DNA from: an uncultured Paracoccaceae bacterium
Lineage (GTDB): Bacteria > Pseudomonadota > Alphaproteobacteria > Rhodobacterales > Rhodobacteraceae
Assembly (NCBI GenBank): GCA_947503175.1
Contig: CANNCO010000002.1
Span: 372,001-436,000 of the forward strand
Reading direction: 5' to 3'
Length of the DNA: 64,000 bases
Shown here: positions 54,779 to 63,211 of the stretch, piece by piece
How the letters are laid out: each line of letters begins with the position of its first letter
Numbering within the stretch: the first letter of the stretch is position 1
Made by a program: the position numbers and the translations under genes
The notes under the pieces: generated by a model
The model's database searches: none
What the model saw: only the letters and a program-made list of their open reading frames with translations
What the model was told of the DNA's origin: nothing

Positions 54779-57199
54779 ATGCGCACGACACTTCCCATCG
54801 ACACGATCCTGCCCGAGCTTGTCGGCACGATGGCCGATCGCGGCTGCGCGGTGCTCGAAGCGCCCCCCGGTGCGGGCAAGACGACCCGTGCCCCCCTCGC
54901 ATTGCTGGAAGCCGGTCTGACCGGGCGCCTCATCATGCTGGAACCGCGCCGGATCGCGGCTCGTGCGGCTGCCGAAAGGATGGCAGATACACTGGGCGAA
55001 CCTGTGGGGCAGACAGTCGGATACCGCATCCGGGGTGAGGCCCGGACCTCGGCCGGCACACGGATCGAGGTCGTGACCGAAGGTATCCTGACCCGGATGC
55101 TGCAATCCGACCCTTCGCTTCACGGGGTCGGCACGGTGATCTTCGATGAGTTCCATGAACGCTCGCTCAATGCCGATCTGGGGCTGGCCCTCTGTCTGGA
55201 GGTGCGTGCGGCCCTGCGCGAAGACCTGAACCTTCTGGTGATGTCGGCCACGCTCGATGGTGCGGCGGTCGCGGATCTGATGGACGCGCCCGTGATCCGG
55301 TCAGAGGGGCGCGCCTATCCGGTGGAAACCCGCTGGCTCGACCGTCCTGTCCCCAAGGCGCAGCGGTTCGAGGCCGCCATGGCCAACCTGATCCTACAGG
55401 CCGCATCCCAAACGGAGGGAAGCGTTCTGGCCTTTCTGCCGGGTGAGGGCGAAATCCGCCGTGTCGAAGGAATGTTATCCGGCAAACTCCCCGACAATTG
55501 CACGCTGCGCCCGCTCTATGGCGCTCTGCCTTTTGCCGCGCAACGCAAGGCCATCGCGCCAGAACCGCAAGGACGCAAACTGGTCCTCGCGACCTCCATC
55601 GCCGAAACCTCGCTGACCATCGAGGGCGTCAGTGTTGTCGTCGATGGCGGCCTTGCCCGGCGCGCTCGCTTTGATCCCGGCTCCGGCATGTCGCGGCTTG
55701 TCACCAAACGGGTCAGCCGCGCCGAAGCGACCCAACGGCAGGGCCGTGCCGGGCGATTGTCCGAAGGCATCTGTTACCGTCTCTGGACAAAGGGCGAAGA
55801 GGGCGCACTGCCTGCCTATGCGCCCGCCGAAATCGACGTGACCGACCTCGCCGGTCTCGCGCTGGAGCTTGCCCAATGGGGCGCGCGTTCGCCCGATGAT
55901 CTGGCCTTTCTGACCCCGCCCAATCCCGGCGCGTTCGCCGAAGCGCAGCGGCTTCTGATGGGTCTCGGGGCGATGGATGCAGATGGCGCGATCACCGATC
56001 ACGGGCACCAGCTTGCCACGCTTCCGCTTCATCCGCGCCTCGGGCATATGCTGACCACCGCGGGTCGGGACGCAGCCCCGCTCGCAGCCCTTCTGGCAGA
56101 GCGCGATCCCATGCGCGGCGCAGGTGTGGACTTGTTGCAGCGTCTGAAAGCAATCCAAAACGGCGACCCGCGCGCGGATCGTGCCACGTTGGACCGTATC
56201 CGATCCGAAGCCAAACGGCTGTCGAAAGGCACTCCCCCCTCCAACAACCTCAGCCCCGGTCAAATGGCCTCCCTCGCCTATCCCGACCGCATCGGTCTCC
56301 GACGCCCCGGCGATGACCCGCGCTGGGTCCTGTCGGGCGGCAAGGGGGCAAGGATGGACGCCACCGACATACTTGCCGGGGCGCGCCTGATCGTCGTCAC
56401 CGATACGGACGGTAACCCGCGCGAGGCGCGGATCAGGCAGGCCGTCGAGATCACAGAGGCCGAACTCCGCGAAATCCACGGGAACCGGATCGCGTGGCAG
56501 GATGTTTGCCTCTGGTCGCGGCGCAAGGGTCGGGTTCTGGCGCGGCGACAGGAGCGTTTGGGCGCGCTGGTTCTGGATGACCGCAACTGGGCCGATGCGC
56601 CGCCCGATGCTGTCGCCCGCGCCATGCTGGATGGGGTGCGCGAATTGGGTCTGGTCTGGTCGGATGCCGCCGCGAGGTTCCGCGCCCGCGTCGAACTGGT
56701 GCGCGCCACGAAACCCGCCCTGCCCGCAATGGACGATCTAAGCCTGATCGACAGCCTCGACGAATGGCTTCTGCCGCATCTCGGAACCGTGCGCACCGCC
56801 GCCGCATGGCGCAGCTTCGATATCCTGCCCGCCCTGCGCGCCATGCTCGACTGGGACCAGATGCAATTGCTCGACCGTGCGGCACCAGCGGCCTTCACCT
56901 CACCCCTTGGTCGTAAGATCGCGGTCGATTACGCAGGCGAAACGCCCGAAATCGCGGTCCGTCTGCAAGAGATGTTCGGCATCACCACCCATCCGCAGAT
57001 CGCGGGCCAGCCGCTCCGGATTTCGCTTCTTTCACCGGCGGGCCGCGCGGTACAGGTCACCACCGACCTGCCGGGGTTCTGGACAAGCTCATATGCGGAT
57101 GTGCGCAAGGACATGCGGGGACGTTATCCGAAACATCCATGGCCCGAGGACCCGACCGTCACCGACCCGACATTGCGGGCAAAGCGGCGGAAATCCTAG
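54779..57199 (+). CDS. hrpB: ATP-dependent RNA helicase HrpB
   Basis: An 806-residue DEAH-type helicase. Motif I EAPPGAGKTTRAPLA (about 25), Ia LEPRRIAARAAAERM, motif II DEFHERSLNADL (DEFH, characteristic of HrpB), motif III SATLDG, and motifs V/VI ATSIAETSLTIEGV and QRQGRAGRLSEG are all seen, followed by the HrpB C-terminal domain. The cellular role of HrpB is unclear in most bacteria; it may act on RNA structure. ATG 54779 is chosen because the longer upstream frame runs into the DUF3108 gene. The end overlaps convergent gnd by 4 bp. Confidence 0.94.
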   Translation: MRTTLPIDTILPELVGTMADRGCAVLEAPPGAGKTTRAPLALLEAGLTGRLIMLEPRRIAARAAAERMADTLGEPVGQTVGYRIRGEARTSAGTRIEVVTEGILTRMLQSDPSLHGVGTVIFDEFHERSLNADLGLALCLEVRAALREDLNLLVMSATLDGAAVADLMDAPVIRSEGRAYPVETRWLDRPVPKAQRFEAAMANLILQAASQTEGSVLAFLPGEGEIRRVEGMLSGKLPDNCTLRPLYGALPFAAQRKAIAPEPQGRKLVLATSIAETSLTIEGVSVVVDGGLARRARFDPGSGMSRLVTKRVSRAEATQRQGRAGRLSEGICYRLWTKGEEGALPAYAPAEIDVTDLAGLALELAQWGARSPDDLAFLTPPNPGAFAEAQRLLMGLGAMDADGAITDHGHQLATLPLHPRLGHMLTTAGRDAAPLAALLAERDPMRGAGVDLLQRLKAIQNGDPRADRATLDRIRSEAKRLSKGTPPSNNLSPGQMASLAYPDRIGLRRPGDDPRWVLSGGKGARMDATDILAGARLIVVTDTDGNPREARIRQAVEITEAELREIHGNRIAWQDVCLWSRRKGRVLARRQERLGALVLDDRNWADAPPDAVARAMLDGVRELGLVWSDAAARFRARVELVRATKPALPAMDDLSLIDSLDEWLLPHLGTVRTAAAWRSFDILPALRAMLDWDQMQLLDRAAPAAFTSPLGRKIAVDYAGETPEIAVRLQEMFGITTHPQIAGQPLRISLLSPAGRAVQVTTDLPGFWTSSYADVRKDMRGRYPKHPWPEDPTVTDPTLRAKRRKS

Positions 57200-58587
57200 T
57201 TCCAGTCCGCGCTGAAACTGCCCTCTCGGTCAACCCGTTCAAACCCGTGGCGGCCAAAGAAATCGCGCTGCGCCTGTATCAGGTCCGTCGTCCCGCGGCC
57301 CCGGCGCATCGTGTCGTGATAGCCAAGCGCCGCCGCCAGCGCGGGAACCGGCAATCCGGCAGAAACCGCAGCCGACACGACCCGCCGCAGGGCCGGCACA
57401 TGATCGCCCAGCGCCTTCGCAAAGTACGGCGCAAGGATCAGCAGCCCGTGGGGTAGACCATCGCGCACCTCCTTCGCTATATCGTCCAGAAGCGCCGACC
57501 GGATGATGCAGCCCGCCCTCCAGATCTCGGCCACCCGCGCCAGATCGAGGGACCACTCAAAATGGTCCGAAGCGGCCTGCATCAGCGAAAACCCCTGCCC
57601 ATAGGCGATGATCCGTGCGGCGAGAAGCGCGCATTCCAGATCCGTATCCAGAACCGGGTGCAGGGCGTCCGCCGCACCGGGCAGAATCTCCTCTGCGGCG
57701 ACGCGCACCTCCTTCATCGACGACCATGACCGCGCTGCCACAGCGGCTTCGATCGTCGTCGCCGACTGGCCCAGCTTCAGGGCCTCGATCAGGGTCCAGC
57801 GCCCGGTCCCCTTCTGACCCGCGCGATCAAGGATCACGTCCACCATCGGTTCGCCCGTGTCTGGATCGGCGGTCTGAAGCGCCCGTCCGGAAATCTCGAT
57901 CAGATAGGAATGCAGCGGACCCCGGTTCCATTCCTCGAACAACTCGCCGATATGCGCCGGGGTCTGCCCCCCGGCCCGCAGGATGCCATAGGTCTCGGCG
58001 ATCAACTGCATATCGGCATATTCGATGCCGTTATGGACCGTTTTGACGAAATGCCCCGCGCCATCGGGACCCAGATGCGCGGCACAGGGGCTGTCCTGAT
58101 ACGTGGCGGCGATGGATTCGATGATATCCCGGATCGGCTCATAGCTTTCGGCCGGTCCGCCCACCATGATCGACGGTCCGTGACGCGCGCCCTCTTCGCC
58201 GCCCGACACCCCCATGCCGATGAAGTCGACGCCCTGCACGGCCAGCGCCGCCTCGCGTCGCCGCGTTTCATTGAAATCGGCGTTGCCCGCGTCGATGATC
58301 AGGTCGCCCTTGTCCAGATGCGGCAACAGCGCCTCGATCGTCTGGTCCACAGGCGCGCCCGCAGGCACCATCAGGATCACCGCACGCGGACGGTCCAGCG
58401 CGGCGGCGAGCGCTTTGAAATCCTCCGCCGCGGTCAGCCGCTCGGCAAGCGGTCCCGCACCCTCGATGAACTCATGGGCGCGCGCCGCAGTGCGGTTATG
58501 GACCGCTACCTGATGCCCGCGATCCGCCATGTTGAGGGCAAGGGCCGCCCCCATCGTCCCCAGCCCCGTCAATCCGATCCGTGCCAT
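57196..58587 (-). CDS. gnd: 6-phosphogluconate dehydrogenase, decarboxylating
   Basis: A 463-residue enzyme of the oxidative pentose phosphate pathway that converts 6-phosphogluconate to ribulose 5-phosphate, CO2 and NADPH. It shows the N-terminal Rossmann motif LTGLGTMGAALALNMADRG, MGVSGGEEGARHGPSIM, and the catalytic GAGHFVKTVHNGIEYADMQ with its Lys. The C-terminal helices (GTGRWTLIEALKLG, RRVVSAAVSAGLPVPA) are complete. Convergent with hrpB. Confidence 0.95.
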   Translation of the reverse strand: MARIGLTGLGTMGAALALNMADRGHQVAVHNRTAARAHEFIEGAGPLAERLTAAEDFKALAAALDRPRAVILMVPAGAPVDQTIEALLPHLDKGDLIIDAGNADFNETRRREAALAVQGVDFIGMGVSGGEEGARHGPSIMVGGPAESYEPIRDIIESIAATYQDSPCAAHLGPDGAGHFVKTVHNGIEYADMQLIAETYGILRAGGQTPAHIGELFEEWNRGPLHSYLIEISGRALQTADPDTGEPMVDVILDRAGQKGTGRWTLIEALKLGQSATTIEAAVAARSWSSMKEVRVAAEEILPGAADALHPVLDTDLECALLAARIIAYGQGFSLMQAASDHFEWSLDLARVAEIWRAGCIIRSALLDDIAKEVRDGLPHGLLILAPYFAKALGDHVPALRRVVSAAVSAGLPVPALAAALGYHDTMRRGRGTTDLIQAQRDFFGRHGFERVDREGSFSADWN

Positions 58588-58747
58588 GTTGCCCTGCCAG
58601 CCACCTGTTCAGGATCAACCTATCCCAGAACCCGCACCTTGCAAGCGGTTGGGCGGACACATCGCCTCAAACCCCCTGTCAGTTCTGGATTTTTCCGGCG
58701 TCTTGTCGCATGAGGGGCAAGCACGCGGTTACAAGGAGCGCAGGGCA

Positions 58748-59032
58748 ATGAGCCAGAAGATGGAAGAGATCGCCGACTCCATGGCATTGGAGGCGCTCGA
58801 CCTTGAAGAGAGGACCGGCGACGAGAACGCGATCAGGCTGATCGCCGACGCGCTGGCCTCATCCTCCCCGACGATGGAAGAGACATTTCTCACCGCCGTG
58901 CGGATCCGCAGGGCCGAGCGTCGCGGACGCAGGCTGATCGAAACCATGCTGAAAGACGCGGAAACGACGGATGCGGAAGCAATGGAAACAGAACAGGCCG
59001 AAACGGACGAACCGCCCGCATCGGAGGATTGA
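58748..59032 (+). CDS. Acidic helical hypothetical protein
   Basis: A 94-residue protein with a helical body (MSQKMEEIADSMALEALDLEER, RLIADALASSSPTMEETFL, then RRAERRGRRLIETML) and a low-complexity acidic tail (ETEQAETDEPPASED). AAGGAGCGCAGGGCA precedes ATG 58748, supporting translation. No domain recognised; base composition is native. Upstream of deoC by 82 bp, same strand, but coupling to deoC is uncertain. Confidence 0.65.
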   Translation: MSQKMEEIADSMALEALDLEERTGDENAIRLIADALASSSPTMEETFLTAVRIRRAERRGRRLIETMLKDAETTDAEAMETEQAETDEPPASED

Positions 59033-59114
59033 TTTTTGACCAAACGGTCAATCTTGTAATTCACGCCCGTCCGTGCGACCCTGACCTTGCCGTTTTCCTG
59101 CAAGAGCACGCCCC

Positions 59115-60128
59115 GTGACCAACGCTGCCCCCCAGACCGAAACCATGCTGTCCGGTGCAACCGACGCCCAGCTTCCGCAACTCCACGAGCCGCGCAACGC
59201 GGGGACGGAGCTTGATCTGGACTGGGTTGCGCGCGTGCAGGCCAACACCTCGGCCATCGAACGGCGCGCATCGACAATCGGCGCGCGGCGCTCGGTGAAA
59301 AAAGACTATCAGGCCGCATGGCTCTGCCGTGCGATCACGCTTATCGACCTGACGACACTGGCGGGCGACGATACGGCGGGCCGTGTCCGGCGGCTATGTG
59401 CGAAGGCCGCGACCCCTGTCCGGCATGATATCCTCGAAGCGCTTGGCATGGGGCCGATCACCACCGGTGCTGTCTGCGTCTATCACGACATGATCGAAAC
59501 CGCCGTGGACGCGCTGAAGGGCACCGGAATTCCCGTTGCCGCCGTTTCGACCGGATTTCCCGCGGGCCTCTCGCCCTTCCACCTGCGCGTCGCGGAAATC
59601 GGTGAAAGCGTCAAGGCAGGCGCCGCCGAGATCGATATCGTCATCTCGCGCCGCCACGTCCTGACCCAGAACTGGCAGGCGCTCTATGACGAAATGCGCG
59701 AATTTCGCGCGGCCTGCGGCGAGGCGCATGTGAAAGCGATCCTTGCCACGGGCGAGTTGGGAAGCCTGCGCAACGTCGCCCGCGCCAGCCTGATCTGCAT
59801 GATGGCAGGCGCCGATTTCATCAAGACATCGACCGGCAAGGAAAGCGTGAACGCGACCCTGCCCGTGACCCTGACCATGATCCGCGCGATCCGTGACTAC
59901 GAGGAACGGACCGGGTTCAAGGTAGGCTACAAACCCGCGGGCGGCATATCGAAGGCAAAGGACGCGCTGGTCTACATGGCGCTGATGAAAGACGAGTTGG
60001 GCGACCGCTGGCTCAAACCCGATCTGTTCCGCTTCGGAGCATCCTCGCTTCTAGGCGATATCGAGCGGCAGTTGGAGCATCACGTGACCGGACGGTACTC
60101 GGCCTCCTACCGTCATGCAGCCGGATAG
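59115..60128 (+). CDS. deoC: Deoxyribose-phosphate aldolase
   Basis: A 337-residue TIM-barrel aldolase that splits 2-deoxyribose 5-phosphate into glyceraldehyde 3-phosphate and acetaldehyde. The Schiff-base Lys is in DFIKTSTGKESVNATLP (about 238) and the second active-site Lys in GYKPAGGISKAKDAL. An N-terminal extension of about 70 residues makes it longer than the E. coli enzyme (about 260), as in the larger DeoC subgroup. GTG 59115 is the start. The ALDH16 gene follows 35 bp later, which could oxidise the acetaldehyde released. Confidence 0.92.
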   Translation: MTNAAPQTETMLSGATDAQLPQLHEPRNAGTELDLDWVARVQANTSAIERRASTIGARRSVKKDYQAAWLCRAITLIDLTTLAGDDTAGRVRRLCAKAATPVRHDILEALGMGPITTGAVCVYHDMIETAVDALKGTGIPVAAVSTGFPAGLSPFHLRVAEIGESVKAGAAEIDIVISRRHVLTQNWQALYDEMREFRAACGEAHVKAILATGELGSLRNVARASLICMMAGADFIKTSTGKESVNATLPVTLTMIRAIRDYEERTGFKVGYKPAGGISKAKDALVYMALMKDELGDRWLKPDLFRFGASSLLGDIERQLEHHVTGRYSASYRHAAG

Positions 60129-60139
60129 GAGTGCGCCAT

Positions 60140-60161
60140 GAGTATTTTGGGAACAATGAAA
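60140..60161 (-). repeat. Dispersed repeat, single reversed arm before ALDH16
   Basis: GAGTATTTTGGGAACAATGA followed by AA, the reversed core seen at 38235 and 52827, placed immediately 5' of the ALDH16 ATG (60164). It occupies the position of the ribosome binding site. Confidence 0.7.
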
Positions 60162-60163
60162 CC

Positions 60164-62500
60164 ATGAACGTATCCGAGATATTCGACAGCATGGATTATG
60201 GCCCGGCCCCCGAGGCCGATGGGGAAGCGCGCGCGTGGCTTGCCGCCCACAAGGCGAAGTTCGGGCTGTTCATCGACGGGCGGTGGACCAAACCCGGCAA
60301 GACGTTCGAAACACGCAACCCGGCCAACACCGAAGTTCTTGCGAAAGTCACCCAGGCGAAACGCTCGGACGTGGACGCCGCTGTTGCCGCGGCGCGCAAG
60401 GCCTTTCCGGCATGGTCGCGCAAGTCGGGGCATGACCGTGCCCGCGTGCTTTATGCCCTCGCGCGCCTGATCCAGAAGCAATCGCGCCTCTTCGCGGTGC
60501 TCGAGACACTGGATAACGGCAAGCCGATCCGCGAGAGCCGCGATATCGACATCCCCCTTGTCGCGCGCCATTTCTACTACCACGCCGGGATGGCGCAATT
60601 GCAGGACAGCGAGTTGCAGGGCCGCGCGCCACTTGGGGTCTGCGGCCAGATCATCCCCTGGAACTTCCCGCTTCTGATGCTGGCATGGAAGATCGCGCCC
60701 GCCATCGCCATGGGCAACACGGTTGTCCTGAAGCCGGCAGAGTATACCTCGCTCACCGCGCTTCTTTTTGCCGATCTCGCCCGCGAGGCGGGGGTGCCGA
60801 AGGGCGTGATCAACGTCATCACCGGCGACGGTCAGGTGGGCGAGGCCATCGTCACGCACCCCGATATCGACAAAATCGCCTTCACGGGATCGACCCCGGT
60901 GGGCCGCCACATCCGCAGGGCAACGGCAGGCACAGGCAAGTCTCTGACATTGGAGCTTGGCGGCAAATCCCCCTACATCGTCTTTGACGACGCCGATCTG
61001 GACAGCGCGGTCGAGGGCCTCGTCGACGCGATCTGGTTCAATCAGGGGCAGGTCTGCTGCGCCGGTTCGCGCCTGCTGGTGCAGGAAGGCGTGGCGGAAC
61101 GGTTTTACGACAAGCTGCGCGCCCGGATGGACAAACTGCGGCTGGGCGACCCCCTGGACAAATCCATCGACGTGGGCGCGGTCGTCGATCCGACCCAATT
61201 GCGCACCATCACCGATATGGTCACGGCGTCGGCCGGGGACATCTACCACGCGCAGGTGCCCCTGCCTGAAGGCGGATGCTACTATCCGCCCACGCTGATC
61301 ACCGGCCTCTCGCAATCCGACCGGCTGATGCAAGAAGAGATTTTCGGCCCGGTCCTTGTGGGCACGACGTTCCGGACACCGGCCGAAGCCGTTCAACTGG
61401 CCAACAACACGCGGTTCGGCCTTGCCGCGACCGTCTGGACCGAGAACGTGAACCTGTCGCTGGATATCGCGCCCAAGCTGGCCGCCGGTGTCGTCTGGGT
61501 CAACGCCACGAACCTGTTCGATGCGGCGGCAGGTTTCGGCGGTGTCCGCGAAAGCGGGTTCGGGCGCGAAGGCGGGTGGGAAGGGCTTCTGGCCTATACG
61601 AAACCCGTGGGAAAACCCAAGGCGCTGAAACTCGCGGAGACCTTTGCCGCGCCGAAAGACGCGCAGACCCCGTCCCTCGACCGCACCGCAAAACTCTATA
61701 TCGGCGGGAAACAGGCGCGACCCGACGGCGGCTATTCCCGCGTCGTCTGGGGGCCGAAGGGCGCGCTTCTGGGCCATGCGTCTCTGGCCAACCGCAAAGA
61801 CCTGCGCAACGCGGTTGAAGCCGCGCGGGGTGCGTCGGGCTGGGGCAAGAGCACCGGGCACCTGCGCGCGCAGATCCTTTATTATCTGGGCGAAAACCTT
61901 GAAGCCCGCGCCGCTGAATTTACAGACCGCCTGCGCGGTCTGACGGGCGCGACCAGGAATGCGGCCGAGGCCGAGGTCGCCGCCAGTATCGACCGGCTGT
62001 TCACATGGGCCGCATGGGCCGACAAATACGACGGGGCGGCCAAGGGCGTGCCCATTCGCGGCATCGCACTTGCCATGAACGAACCCGTGGGTGTGATCGG
62101 CGCGTTCTGTTCCGACACGGCGCCGCTTCTTGGTCTCGTCTCGGTCATCGGTCCCGCGATGGCCATGGGCAACCGGTTGGTTGCCGTGGCGTCGGAACCT
62201 TTCCCGCTGGCCGCCACGGATTTCTATCAGGTGCTTGAAACCTCCGACGTCCCCGGCGGCGTGGTCAACATCCTCACCGGGTCGCATGGCGAACTGGCGC
62301 CGCAAATGGCCGGTCATATGGATATCGATGCGGTCTGGAGCTTTTCGTCCTCGGACCTGTCGGGCGTGATCGAAGGCGAGGCAGCGGGCAACCTCAAACG
62401 CACCTGGGTCAATTACGGGCGCGATTGGGGGCCGGACGACCATGCCTTCCTGTCAGCCGCCACCGAGGTCAAAACGATCTGGGTGCCCTACGGCGAATAA
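60164..62500 (+). CDS. Two-domain aldehyde dehydrogenase, ALDH16 type
   Basis: A 778-residue NAD-dependent aldehyde dehydrogenase. The first domain (about 1-490) is complete, with FTGSTPVGRHIR, the general-base Glu in LTLELGGKSPYIVFDDAD, and the catalytic Cys in NQGQVCCAGSRLL, then EIFGPVL. The second part (about 500-778) is a partial ALDH repeat that resembles the NAD-binding half (NEPVGVIGAFCSD, IGPAMAMGNRL) but has no catalytic Glu-Leu-Gly-Gly or Cys. This layout is the ALDH16 architecture. ATG 60164 is preferred over the GTG at 60131. With deoC upstream, acetaldehyde is a likely substrate. Confidence 0.92.
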   Translation: MNVSEIFDSMDYGPAPEADGEARAWLAAHKAKFGLFIDGRWTKPGKTFETRNPANTEVLAKVTQAKRSDVDAAVAAARKAFPAWSRKSGHDRARVLYALARLIQKQSRLFAVLETLDNGKPIRESRDIDIPLVARHFYYHAGMAQLQDSELQGRAPLGVCGQIIPWNFPLLMLAWKIAPAIAMGNTVVLKPAEYTSLTALLFADLAREAGVPKGVINVITGDGQVGEAIVTHPDIDKIAFTGSTPVGRHIRRATAGTGKSLTLELGGKSPYIVFDDADLDSAVEGLVDAIWFNQGQVCCAGSRLLVQEGVAERFYDKLRARMDKLRLGDPLDKSIDVGAVVDPTQLRTITDMVTASAGDIYHAQVPLPEGGCYYPPTLITGLSQSDRLMQEEIFGPVLVGTTFRTPAEAVQLANNTRFGLAATVWTENVNLSLDIAPKLAAGVVWVNATNLFDAAAGFGGVRESGFGREGGWEGLLAYTKPVGKPKALKLAETFAAPKDAQTPSLDRTAKLYIGGKQARPDGGYSRVVWGPKGALLGHASLANRKDLRNAVEAARGASGWGKSTGHLRAQILYYLGENLEARAAEFTDRLRGLTGATRNAAEAEVAASIDRLFTWAAWADKYDGAAKGVPIRGIALAMNEPVGVIGAFCSDTAPLLGLVSVIGPAMAMGNRLVAVASEPFPLAATDFYQVLETSDVPGGVVNILTGSHGELAPQMAGHMDIDAVWSFSSSDLSGVIEGEAAGNLKRTWVNYGRDWGPDDHAFLSAATEVKTIWVPYGE

Positions 62501-62503
62501 GCC

Positions 62504-63166
62504 TCAGGCCGCCAAAGGCGCGATCAGATCAGCACCTGTCGCACGGTTCGAATTCACCTTCGGATCCACGCGCCAGAACTCCAACGCGTCGTCCGGCGCG
62601 GCTTTCATCAAAAGCGCCGCACCCTTCCCATCCTCGCCCAGCCACAGACCCCAGTCTTTCTCTGCGACGATCACCGGCATCCGGTGATGGATCGTCGACA
62701 TCGCCGGGTTGGCTGCCGTCGTGACAATGGCGCAGGTGGTCAGCGGCTCATCGCCCTTGGCCCAGTCCTGCCAGACCCCCGCGAATGCCAGAAGCCCCCC
62801 GCCACGCGGCTGGATGTACCACGGCAAGCGCTTGCCATCCTTATCCCTCGTCCATTCATAAAACCCCGTCGCCGGGATAAGACAGCGCCGTTCCCGCGCC
62901 GCCATCAGAAAGGCGGGCTTGTCCGCAATCGTCTCGGACCGCGCGTTGATCAGCAAAGGACCGTCCGATGGCGTCTTGTACCAATGCGGCAGAAACCCCC
63001 ATCGCATGGCCCGCAACCGCCGCCCCTCATCCGATGTCACCACATGGATCTGGTTCGTCGGACAGATGTTGAAATTCGGCGTCTCAGGCAGGTCGTTCGA
63101 CGGGCTGGCGTCAAACAAACGTGCCATTTCATCTGACGGATCGATAACGATGAATCTGCCACACAT
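62504..63166 (-). CDS. SOS response-associated peptidase (SRAP/HMCES family)
   Basis: A 220-residue protein with the invariant N-terminal MCGRF, whose Cys2 crosslinks abasic sites in single-stranded DNA after Met removal. The catalytic Glu region ATGFYEW, the conserved WGFLPHWY and the HHRMP motif are intact. In this family (YedK, HMCES) the protein forms a DNA-protein crosslink that shields abasic sites. Convergent with ALDH16, ending 4 bp after its stop. No LexA box was identified upstream. Confidence 0.92.
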   Translation of the reverse strand: MCGRFIVIDPSDEMARLFDASPSNDLPETPNFNICPTNQIHVVTSDEGRRLRAMRWGFLPHWYKTPSDGPLLINARSETIADKPAFLMAARERRCLIPATGFYEWTRDKDGKRLPWYIQPRGGGLLAFAGVWQDWAKGDEPLTTCAIVTTAANPAMSTIHHRMPVIVAEKDWGLWLGEDGKGAALLMKAAPDDALEFWRVDPKVNSNRATGADLIAPLAA

Positions 63167-63211
63167 GGGACAGTGTGGTAACGCGGAAAAGCGCCATCGA
63201 AAAGGGGCGTT

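Noticed and set aside
60113-62443. Open frame of 776 codons antisense to ALDH16
   Set aside because: Mirror of a strongly biased gene; no recognisable domain and no ribosome site.
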